NCBI GenBank assembly: GCA_021201095.1
Contig: JAJQFO010000272.1
Location: 1 to 38,526, forward strand
Reading direction: 5' to 3'
DNA: 38,526 nt
DNA from: Lachnospiraceae bacterium
Lineage (GTDB): Bacteria > Bacillota > Clostridia > Lachnospirales > Lachnospiraceae
Positions within the stretch are counted from its first letter, which is position 1; every line of letters begins with the position of its first letter. Of this stretch, positions 16,811-23,961 are shown one piece after another. The position numbers and the translations under genes were made by a program. A model generated the notes under the pieces. The model worked only from the letters and a program-made list of their open reading frames with translations. It searched no databases and was not told the DNA's origin.

Positions 16811-18157
16811 ATGAGCAAGAAATGGTTAAGCCTGCTGATGGCTGGCGCTGTAGTTGCGTCGATGGCTGTTCCGGTAGCTGCTGAGGAAGAGACTGAGCCG
16901 GACAACACAATCACTGGTGATTCTTCTGCTGACGATGCGTTCGTAGTATGGGGCTGGAATGATGATATCAAGACAATTCTTGACACCGTATTCGCTGAGG
17001 CGTATCCGGAAGAGTATTCCAGAATCGTATTCGTAAACACCGGTGGTTCTGATTATTATCAGACCAAGCTGGACGCAGTTCTTGAGGAAGGCTCCAGCAA
17101 CGAGCTGTATCCGGATCTGATGGGCCTTGAAGTTGACTATGTACAGAAGTACACCAACAGCGACTGGCTGCTGAGCATCTCTGATATTGGTATCTCTGAG
17201 GACTCTCTGGCGAATATGTATCAGTACAATATCGACCTTGGTACCGACTATGACGGCAATGTAAAGGCTCTGTTCTGGCAGGCAACACCGGGCTGCTACG
17301 CAGTACGTGCAGACCTGGCTGAGAAGTATCTTGGCACGACCGATCCGGATGAAGTAGCTGCTTACTTCACAGATCTTGACACTATCATTGCTACCGCTGA
17401 GATGGTAAACGAAGCATCAGGCGGCACCTGCAAGCTGTTCTCCGGCTATGATGAGATCAAGAGATCCCTCATGAACTCCCGTGAGGTTGGCTTCTATGAT
17501 GAGAACGATGTCATCACACTTGACGAGAACGTTACCACTTACTTTGAGACAGCGAAGACCCTGTATGATGAGGATCTGACCTACAACACCTCTCAGTGGA
17601 GCGCTGACTGGTATGCTAACATGGACGGCGACGGAGAAACCTCCAACGCAGCTCTTGCATACTTTGGATGCCCGTGGTTCGTATATTGGTCACTGTCTGA
17701 TACATGGCAGGACAACACCATCCTCGTTGCAGCACAGGATCAGTGCTTCTGGGGCGGCACAGGCCTTGCAGCTACGACCGAGTGCTCTGACACCGAGCTT
17801 GCAGCTCTGATCATGAGCTATCTGACCACTGATACAGACGGTATGGTAGCAATCAACGCTCAGAACTCTGACTTCGTAAACAACACTGCAGCGATCGAAG
17901 CTATCGTTGAGAGCGGCGCTTCTGCAGACGGCAATGGCTATATGTACAGCGGAAATGACCAGAACTTCATCGAGTTCTTCCTTGACAAGGCAGATTCCAT
18001 CGATGCGTCTACCGTAACCGCTGAGGATCAGACCATCCTGTCCCTGCTCGATACCGAGTGCCAGGCATATGTAACCGGCGAGAAGGATCTGGATACGGCT
18101 CTGTCAGACCTGACAGCATCCATCCATGATACCTATTCTTACCTTAGCGTAGAGTAA
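16811..18157 (+). CDS. Sugar ABC transporter, extracellular solute-binding protein
   Basis: 448-residue family-1-type binding protein that captures an oligosaccharide for the adjacent permeases. An N-terminal Sec signal is clear (KKWLSLLMAGAVVASMAVPVAA, 22 residues, split: KKWLSLLMAGAVV then ASMAVPVAA) ending in an AxA-like site before an acidic start EEETEPD. There is no lipobox cysteine, unusual because Gram-positive binding proteins are normally lipoproteins. The mature part carries typical features: FVVWGWNDDIKTIL near the start, LYPDLMGLEVDYV, and ALFWQATPGCYAVRADLAEKYLG (quoted in part: WQATPGCYAVRADL). A strong AAGGAGG precedes the ATG. Codon use is more biased than in its neighbours, fitting high expression. 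Confidence 0.92.
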   Translation: MSKKWLSLLMAGAVVASMAVPVAAEEETEPDNTITGDSSADDAFVVWGWNDDIKTILDTVFAEAYPEEYSRIVFVNTGGSDYYQTKLDAVLEEGSSNELYPDLMGLEVDYVQKYTNSDWLLSISDIGISEDSLANMYQYNIDLGTDYDGNVKALFWQATPGCYAVRADLAEKYLGTTDPDEVAAYFTDLDTIIATAEMVNEASGGTCKLFSGYDEIKRSLMNSREVGFYDENDVITLDENVTTYFETAKTLYDEDLTYNTSQWSADWYANMDGDGETSNAALAYFGCPWFVYWSLSDTWQDNTILVAAQDQCFWGGTGLAATTECSDTELAALIMSYLTTDTDGMVAINAQNSDFVNNTAAIEAIVESGASADGNGYMYSGNDQNFIEFFLDKADSIDASTVTAEDQTILSLLDTECQAYVTGEKDLDTALSDLTASIHDTYSYLSVE

Positions 18158-18208
18158 TTCGGATCAGAAATGTCTGAAATCTGAAAACTGAATTAGTGAA
18201 ATAATCCG

Positions 18209-18251
18209 ATGTGCTGCTTCTTCTGACAAAGAAGGAGCGGCACATTCTTTT
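18209..18251 (+). terminator. Stem-loop between binding protein and permeases (attenuator or stabiliser)
   Basis: ATGTGCTGCTTCTTCT (18209-18224) pairs over 16 bases with AGAAGGAGCGGCACAT (18230-18245), two G-U pairs, loop GACAA, followed by TCTTTT. The weak T-run suggests partial termination or protection of the upstream mRNA, which would give more binding protein than permease. The rest of the 310-base gap to 18468 shows no gene. Confidence 0.7.
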
Positions 18252-18467
18252 GCACAGGGGTACAGATGAAATTCCCCCTTCCGAACAATCACACCTTTCT
18301 GAAGCTTTCGCCATCGCGGAGCATTCTCAAATGGTGGGAGCGATTTGCCGCTTAAGCCAGGCGAGGGATATTTCCGCGGGCGCGGATACGTGAGAAAATT
18401 TACGGGGCGACGCACGCAGACGGGTGTGGCGAGAACTCCGCTATTCGATTACCGTACAGGAGGTCTT

Positions 18468-19445
18468 ATGAAAAAGAACAAGAAAAAGAGAGTTACCTAT
18501 GGGAAATATGGCTATTTGTTTATAGCACCGTTTTTTATTACTTACCTGATCTTCCAGCTCTGGCCGTTGATCAACACATTTTATTACAGTACCTTATCGT
18601 ATTACAAGCGTAATGGGCGTGAGGTGATCAGCTTTGCCGGTATCCAGAACTTCCTGAATATCTTCGGCATCGCCTCCGGTGAGACTGCTTACGTTTTTGA
18701 CTATCTGAAAAATACCCTGATTATGTGGGGCTTCAACTTTGTTCCGCAGATACTGGTTTCCCTTCTGATGGCTGTCTGGCTGACGGATACCAAAGTAAAG
18801 GTAAAGGGAACCGGAGCCATCAAGGTCATCATATATCTGCCGAGTGTTATCACGGCAGCATCCGTATCGGTCCTGTTTAAAAACCTGTTTTCACAGTATG
18901 GACCGATCACGCTGGCACTTAAGGATCTGGGCATCCTTTCTGAGAATTTCGACTTTATGTCCAGCGTTGCGGGCAGCCGCGGACTGATTTCCCTGATCCT
19001 GTGGTGGATGTGGTATGGCAATACCTCGATCCTGTTGATTTCCGGTGTGCTGGGCATCGACCCTGTCCTCTATGAGGCAGCCGACATTGACGGCGCGGGC
19101 GGCTGGAAAAAGTTTACAGACATTACATTGCCGCTCTTAAAGCCGATCCTGCTCTATACACTTGTAACCTCCGCAATCGGCGGTCTGCAGATGTACGACA
19201 TCCCGGCACTGTTCAACGTGACGGAGACTGGCTACAACGGTCTGCCGAACAACACGACAACAACCATGGCCATGTACATCATGCGTCTGTACAACAGCGA
19301 TGTAGGAAAAGCCGCAGCAGTTTCAGTATTCATGTTTGCGGTTACTGTAGCTGTCAGTCTGCTTCTGTTCTTCCTTATGGGAGATAAGGAGGAGAAAAAA
19401 CTCAAAAAGGCTGAGAAGGCGAGAAGAAAGGCAGGTGGCAGATAA
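18468..19445 (+). CDS. Sugar ABC transporter permease 1 (MalF/UgpA type)
   Basis: 325-residue integral membrane permease of the carbohydrate-uptake CUT1 type. About six helices are visible, starting with GYLFIAPFFITYLIFQLWPL, the standard first helix of UgpA-like proteins. The cytoplasmic EAA loop that docks to the ATPase reads EAADIDGAGGWKKFTDITLP near residue 203. The ATG at 18468 has AGGAGG five bases upstream; the frame is open 123 bases further up but that part is hydrophilic and lacks a ribosome site. The C-terminal tail is very basic (KEEKKLKKAEKARRK). It overlaps the next gene by one base. No ATPase gene is nearby, so a shared MsmX-like ATPase is likely. Confidence 0.92.
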   Translation: MKKNKKKRVTYGKYGYLFIAPFFITYLIFQLWPLINTFYYSTLSYYKRNGREVISFAGIQNFLNIFGIASGETAYVFDYLKNTLIMWGFNFVPQILVSLLMAVWLTDTKVKVKGTGAIKVIIYLPSVITAASVSVLFKNLFSQYGPITLALKDLGILSENFDFMSSVAGSRGLISLILWWMWYGNTSILLISGVLGIDPVLYEAADIDGAGGWKKFTDITLPLLKPILLYTLVTSAIGGLQMYDIPALFNVTETGYNGLPNNTTTTMAMYIMRLYNSDVGKAAAVSVFMFAVTVAVSLLLFFLMGDKEEKKLKKAEKARRKAGGR

Positions 19446-20308
19446 TGCTGACAGATGAGAGCTATATGCGTTCCCTGAGACGCCAGAGGATTTTCCGCAC
19501 GGTGGTATGCATCATTTTCTGCATCATCTCCCTGCTGCCGTTTTTGATCCTTTGCATGAACGCGACCAGGACATCGGATGCGATTAAGTCCGGCCTGTCC
19601 CTGATTCCGTCCACCCATTTCCTGGAGAACTGGAGAAACCTGCTCGCGAAGCAGAATGGTATGCAGATCACGTTGCAGAGAGCAACCCTGAACTCCCTGT
19701 GCATCACGGTACCCGGGACCGCTCTTTCCGTATACTTCTCATCGATGACAGCATACGGTATTGAGGTATATGATTTTAAACTGAAAAAGTTTGCGTGGAG
19801 CTTCATCATGGCAGTTATGATGGTGCCGAGCCAGATCTCCATCATCGGTTTCTACCGCTTTATGATGAGACTTGGTCTGGTAGATACTTACATCCCGCTG
19901 ATCATTCCGACAATCGCGGCGCCGACGGTAGTCTTCTTCATGAAGCAGTACATGGACAGCGTGCTTTCCATCGAAATGATCGAGGCGGCCCGTATCGACG
20001 GCTCCGGCGAGCTGCGCACCTTCAACAGCGTAGTGCTGCCGATCCTGAAGCCGGCCGTAGCGACGCAGGCCATCTTCCAGTTCATCGCACAGTGGAACAA
20101 CCTGTTTACCCCGACGGTCATCCTGACCACGGATTCCAAGAAAACGCTTCCTATGTTCGTACAGCTCTTAAGCTCCAACCAGTTCCGTACGGACTACGGC
20201 GTGGTGTATGTCGGCCTGTTTGTAGCCATCATCCCGCTGGTAATCGTTTACCTGATCCTGTCCAAGTACATCGTAGGCGGTGTCGCTCTGGGCGGCGTGA
20301 AGGGCTGA
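19445..20308 (+). CDS. Sugar ABC transporter permease 2 (MalG/UgpE type)
   Basis: 287-residue partner permease of the CUT1 family. The N-terminal helix is VVCIIFCIISLLPFLILCM, then the extracellular region and SFIMAVMMVPSQISIIGFYR. The EAA loop EAARIDGSGELRTFNSVVLP near residue 180 contacts the ATPase. The protein ends in the typical IVGGVALGGVKG. Start and stop of the upstream permease overlap by one base (TAATG), showing translational coupling. With the binding protein and a shared ATPase it would form one importer. The substrate is probably a mannoside given the adjacent GH2 enzyme. Confidence 0.93.
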   Translation: MLTDESYMRSLRRQRIFRTVVCIIFCIISLLPFLILCMNATRTSDAIKSGLSLIPSTHFLENWRNLLAKQNGMQITLQRATLNSLCITVPGTALSVYFSSMTAYGIEVYDFKLKKFAWSFIMAVMMVPSQISIIGFYRFMMRLGLVDTYIPLIIPTIAAPTVVFFMKQYMDSVLSIEMIEAARIDGSGELRTFNSVVLPILKPAVATQAIFQFIAQWNNLFTPTVILTTDSKKTLPMFVQLLSSNQFRTDYGVVYVGLFVAIIPLVIVYLILSKYIVGGVALGGVKG

Positions 20309-20403
20309 TTGACAGCAGGTGTAGATTGGCCGTAAGTGCGAAGTACGGTTGCTGTACTTACTGATTTACGATACATACTACTTCATAATAATTTCCTCTA
20401 TAA

Positions 20404-20437
20404 AGAAGGCCCGGCGGGAATGTTCCGCCGGGTCTTC
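20404..20437 (+). terminator. Terminator-like hairpin after permease 2
   Basis: AGAAGGCCCGGCGG (20404-20417) pairs with CCGCCGGGTCTTCT (20424-20437), 14 pairs with one G-U, loop of six. No long T-run follows, so termination may be partial. A smaller stem, AAGTAC-GTACTT, lies at 20341-20359. Confidence 0.7.
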
Positions 20438-20444
20438 TGCGCGG

Positions 20445-20519
20445 AGAAATTCGCTTTAAAATAATTTAAAGCGAATTTCTAAAGCTTTAAAGCGAATAAC
20501 TTAAGAATTTAAAGCGAAT
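20445..20519. promoter_or_regulatory. Four-site repeat array upstream of mannosidase, candidate operators
   Basis: TTTAAAGCGAAT occurs directly at 20465, 20486 and 20508 (spacing 21 and 22 bases, two helical turns) and inverted at 20449-20460. The inverted and first direct copies form a perfect 16-base inverted repeat AGAAATTCGCTTTAAA / TTTAAAGCGAATTTCT separated by ATAA (20445-20480). Regular spacing on one face of the helix suggests cooperative regulator binding. The following 140 bases to the gene are AT-rich; a weak promoter (AAGACA, 17 bases, TAAATA) may lie at 20594-20622. Confidence 0.55.
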
Positions 20520-20662
20520 AACCAGTTTCTTTAGCTGAAATTATAAAATTCTTTCCTTTTGCTGTATTAATTTTTTTTCTGAAGAAAAAATACAAGACAA
20601 TTCCCCGATTATGTGTTAAATAATATAGTAGACAAATTTTGAGGGAAGCTTGGGAGGGACGT

Positions 20663-23530
20663 ATGATTAGACTTGACTTGAATGAAAACTGGAAGATGAG
20701 GGAAGTGAGCCCTGAACCGGCAATGGAATTTATTCCGGCCGTTGTGCCGGGGTCGGTGTACACGGACCTGCTGCGGGAAGGCAGGATGGAAGACCCGTTC
20801 TGGAAGGACAATGAGGACGAGGCGCTTCGCCTGATGGATCAGGATTATGAGTATGTGACGCGCTTTGACTGTCCGGACGAGCTGCTTGCGTGCGAGCGAG
20901 TACTGCTTCACTTTGACGGCGTGGATACAATTGCGGATGTTTACCTGAATCATGTGCTTCTTGGCTCGCCGTGCAATATGCATCGTGTGTGGGAGTATGA
21001 GCTGAAAGGTGCAGGTGTGGAAGTGCCACCTCGCTATGCTTCGGAGGATATCCCGCCTGTAAGGCGAGGATGCCACCCGGCGAGGGCAGGTCGTACCTGC
21101 GATGAAAAAAACGCTGCGCGTTTCGCAGGTGCTGCTGCCGGGGGTGATATTCTGAAGGCGGAGGGGAATGAGCTTCGCGTAGTGTTTCATTCTCCGACAA
21201 AATACATTGCGGAGAAATATGCCGAGCGTCCGACCAGAGGGACGGAGGACGCGATGGACGGCTTTGTACATATCCGCAAGGCGCATTGTATGTTTGGCTG
21301 GGACTGGGGCGCGCATCTGCCGGATGCGGGGCTGTTTCGGCCGGTATCGCTGCTCGGCATCGGCGCGGCGAGGATTGACAGCGTGTACGTGACGCAGGAG
21401 CATATCCGCAAAGAAGAATGTACCGGTGATGCAGTGGAAGCGCCACCTCGCTGCGCTTCGGCGGATATCCCGCCGGTAAGGCGAGGATGCCACCCGGCGA
21501 GGGCAAGTCGCATCTGCGATGCAGAAAACGCTTCGCGTTTCGCAGATGCTGTGGAAAAAGTACGGCTGCACCTCGATATTGCGACGGAATTTAGCAGCGC
21601 CTGCGGTTCGAAAAATGCAGCAGAGAACGCCGCGTGTTTCACAGGTGCGGCCACGGAAGCATCCTGTGCACTGGAATACCGGGTAACGGTGACCGATCCG
21701 GACGGCAGGGTTATGAGTGAGACGGGTTCAGACCCGGTGATGGATATTGAGATTGACCGGCCGCAGCTCTGGTGGCCGAACGGGTACGGCGAACAGAAGC
21801 TTTACACGGTGTCTGTGGAGCTGGTGGAGAAATACAGCCAGGATGCGTCAGCGGCTGCGGAGGCTGAGGAAAAAACGCAGACCCAGGCGGTTCCTTGTGA
21901 AAAGGAACTTGTTCTGGATACCTGGACGCGCCGCATCGGCCTGCGCACGATGACGATGCATCGGGAGAAGGATCAGTGGGGCGAGTCGTTTGCCTGCCAG
22001 GTCAACGGCGTAGATATTTTCTCCATGGGAGCGGATTATATTCCGGAGGACCATCTGCTCGGGCGCGTGACGCCGCAGACGACCCGGACGCTGTTGGAAA
22101 AGTGTAAGTGGGCGAATTTCAACGCCATCCGTGTCTGGGGCGGCGGCTATTATCCGGACGACTGGTTTTACGATGCCTGCGATGAGCTGGGGCTGGTCGT
22201 ATGGCAGGACTTTATGTTTGCCTGCGCGGTATATGATCTGACGCCGGAATTTGAAGCAAATATCCGTGCGGAATTTGCGGACAATATCAAGCGTCTGCGC
22301 CATCATGCGAGTCTGGGACTCTGGTGCGGCAACAATGAGATGGAATCCTTTGTCGCTGAGCGCAATTCCTGGGTGACCAAGCCGCAGGAGGTGCGGGACT
22401 ATCTGTTTATGTACGAGCGCGTGATTCCGGAGGAACTGGCAAAGTACGATCCGCAGACCTTCTACTGGCCGTCCAGTCCGTCGTCGGGAGGCTGCTTTGA
22501 TGATCCGCAGGACCCGAACCGGGGCGATGTGCACTACTGGCAGGTATGGCACGGTGACAAGCCGTTTACTGAATATCGGAAGTACTATTTCCGTTATCTG
22601 TCCGAGTTTGGCTTCCAGTCCTTCCCGGCGATGAAGACGATCGAGCAGATCAGCGATGATCCGGCGGATTACAATATTTTCTCTTATATTATGGAAAAAC
22701 ACCAGCGCAACGGCAGCGCGAATGGCAAGATCATGAACTACATGCAGCAGACCTACCGCTATCCATCCAATTTCCAGACGGTGCTGTACGCGTCGCAGCT
22801 TCTGCAGGCAGACGGCATCCGCTACGGGGTCGAGCACTTCCGCAGGAACCGCGGGCGCTGCATGGGAGCCGTGTACTGGCAGCTCAACGACTGCTGGCCG
22901 GTGGCGTCCTGGTCGTCCATTGACTATTGCGGCCGCCTGAAGGCACTGCATTATTACGCGAAACGCTTTTTCGCCCCGCTGATGCTCTCCTGCGAGGAGC
23001 AGGGCCTGGTGACCTCCGGAAAAGAGCTGGTGCGGGAGCACTTTGACTTTGAAAAATCCATCCGTCTGAATGTGGCGAACGAGACGATGCAGGAGGAGAC
23101 AGTGACCGTGCGCTGGGCGCTCCGCGATCCGTCCGCGAAGATTTTAAAGAGCGCTGAGCAGGTCCTTACCGTACCGGCGCTGACCAGTGTGTGGATGGAT
23201 AAAGTCGAATTTCCAGATGCAGATATTTATCGTGAATATGTCAGCTATGAAATGGAGAAGGACGGCAGGATTGTGTCGGAAGGCACGGTGAACTTCTCCT
23301 ACCCGAAATACTTCCGCTACGAGGATCCGCTTCTTACCTGCCGTGTGATCGGTGACGAGATCGAGGTAACGGCCTCCGCCTATGCGAAGAGCGTTGAGAT
23401 TCGGAATGAAAATGAGGATCTGATTCTTTCCGACAACTATTTCGACATGAACGCCGGCACGAAGCGCGTCCGGATTGAGAGCGGCGATGTCTCGAAGCTG
23501 CGGCTGCGGAGCGTGTATGATATCCGGTAG
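20663..23530 (+). CDS. GH2 beta-mannosidase
   Basis: 955-residue cytoplasmic glycoside hydrolase family 2 enzyme that removes terminal beta-mannose. The N-terminal sugar-binding domain begins with LDLNENWKMRE and VVPGSVYTDLLREG, the usual beta-mannosidase start. Catalytic residues are the acid/base E559 in LWCGNNEMES and the nucleophile E648 in YLSEFGFQSFP, both in family context; GAVYWQLNDCWPVASWSSID follows. No signal peptide. The family is nearer 820-850 residues; the extra length is three insertions at residues about 119-158, 258-297 and 318-329 carrying a repeated DNA element, plus a Gln/Ala stretch before the catalytic domain. The ATG follows GGGAGGG; a TTG at 20639 is not needed. Followed by a strong terminator. 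Confidence 0.95.
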   Translation: MIRLDLNENWKMREVSPEPAMEFIPAVVPGSVYTDLLREGRMEDPFWKDNEDEALRLMDQDYEYVTRFDCPDELLACERVLLHFDGVDTIADVYLNHVLLGSPCNMHRVWEYELKGAGVEVPPRYASEDIPPVRRGCHPARAGRTCDEKNAARFAGAAAGGDILKAEGNELRVVFHSPTKYIAEKYAERPTRGTEDAMDGFVHIRKAHCMFGWDWGAHLPDAGLFRPVSLLGIGAARIDSVYVTQEHIRKEECTGDAVEAPPRCASADIPPVRRGCHPARASRICDAENASRFADAVEKVRLHLDIATEFSSACGSKNAAENAACFTGAATEASCALEYRVTVTDPDGRVMSETGSDPVMDIEIDRPQLWWPNGYGEQKLYTVSVELVEKYSQDASAAAEAEEKTQTQAVPCEKELVLDTWTRRIGLRTMTMHREKDQWGESFACQVNGVDIFSMGADYIPEDHLLGRVTPQTTRTLLEKCKWANFNAIRVWGGGYYPDDWFYDACDELGLVVWQDFMFACAVYDLTPEFEANIRAEFADNIKRLRHHASLGLWCGNNEMESFVAERNSWVTKPQEVRDYLFMYERVIPEELAKYDPQTFYWPSSPSSGGCFDDPQDPNRGDVHYWQVWHGDKPFTEYRKYYFRYLSEFGFQSFPAMKTIEQISDDPADYNIFSYIMEKHQRNGSANGKIMNYMQQTYRYPSNFQTVLYASQLLQADGIRYGVEHFRRNRGRCMGAVYWQLNDCWPVASWSSIDYCGRLKALHYYAKRFFAPLMLSCEEQGLVTSGKELVREHFDFEKSIRLNVANETMQEETVTVRWALRDPSAKILKSAEQVLTVPALTSVWMDKVEFPDADIYREYVSYEMEKDGRIVSEGTVNFSYPKYFRYEDPLLTCRVIGDEIEVTASAYAKSVEIRNENEDLILSDNYFDMNAGTKRVRIESGDVSKLRLRSVYDIR
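21017..21134 (+). repeat. 118-bp hairpin repeat in mannosidase gene, copy A
   Basis: This copy aligns without gaps to copy B at 21434. It contains ACCTGCGA pairing with TCGCAGGT, enclosing AAACGC-TGC-GCGTTT, and a second region with CGCCT-GTA-AGGCG. It encodes a cysteine-, proline- and arginine-rich segment (PPRYASEDIPPVRRGCHPAR) unlike GH2 sequence. Confidence 0.85.
21434..21551 (+). repeat. 118-bp hairpin repeat in mannosidase gene, copy B
   Basis: About 13 differences from copy A over 118 bases, no gap, same strand and same codon frame. The main stem is ATCTGCGA with TCGCAGAT: where copy A has a C-G pair this copy has T-A at both partners, so pairing is conserved. It encodes PPRCASADIPPVRRGCHPAR. 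Confidence 0.85.
21616..21650 (+). repeat. Decayed third piece of the hairpin repeat
   Basis: GCAGAGAACGCCGCG-TGTTTCACAGGTGC resembles the 3' third of copies A and B (GCAGAAAACGC...GTTTCGCAGATGC) with a small indel. The encoded AAENAACFTGAA parallels DAENASRFADAV of copy B. Pairing is partly lost. Confidence 0.5.
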
Positions 23531-23590
23531 GGGAGTTGGGCCTTGATGAGTTCAATAATCATGTAGAATAGGGGAAAAAGTATATCAGGA

Positions 23591-23623
23591 GCACCCGGCC
23601 ACAGCAGGTCGGGTGCATTTTTT
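23591..23623 (+). terminator. Rho-independent terminator after mannosidase gene
   Basis: GCACCCGGCC (23591-23600) pairs with GGTCGGGTGC (23607-23616), ten pairs with one G-U, loop ACAGCA, then ATTTTTT. A textbook terminator that also marks the end of the GC-rich part. Confidence 0.92.
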
Positions 23624-23819
23624 CGTTCCAGAGCGGGGATTTCTGATTCCCAACATCAAACTGCAAGAAAAGCAATATAGTGGAAAATGACCGCAAAATT
23701 GTTATATAAATTGCAGAAATCCTAAACTCGTTTCGCAATATTGTGTGATGCTGTTTGTGTGAATATACGTTAAAATATCAATCAACCAGAAAACAAACAT
23801 ATGTATTTAAGGAGGCATT

Positions 23820-23945
23820 ATGGAAACGAAGCGATTAGACCCGGAAAGAAAGCGATTGAATTTTGCACAAAAAATTGGTTATGGTGTCGGAGATATGGGC
23901 GAGAATTTTTGTTGGACATTAAGTTACGCGAAGATACTCAACTGA
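23820..23945 (+). pseudogene. Truncated GPH-family sugar symporter (N-terminal remnant)
   Basis: A frame with a strong AAGGAGG site encodes 41 residues, then stops. The part FAQKIGYGVGDMGENFCWTL is the conserved N terminus of GPH (MelB-type) sugar:cation symporters. After it the sequence departs from the family (SYAKILN) and ends; the rest of a normally ~450-500 residue protein is missing. It reads as a deletion or recombination junction. The stop falls 16 bases before the rhamnosidase start, so translation of the stub may still feed that gene. Upstream (23640-23819) is AT-rich and holds no other gene. Confidence 0.75.
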
Positions 23946-23961
23946 AGAAGGAATGATAGAT

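Noticed and set aside
18345-18467. Upstream extension of permease 1
   Set aside because: Hydrophilic, no ribosome site; the ATG at 18468 has AGGAGG and begins the typical protein.
21848-23041. Long minus-strand open frame (397 codons) opposite the mannosidase
   Set aside because: Lies wholly antisense to conserved GH2 sequence, with no ribosome site and no recognisable domain; GC-rich codon bias explains open antisense frames.
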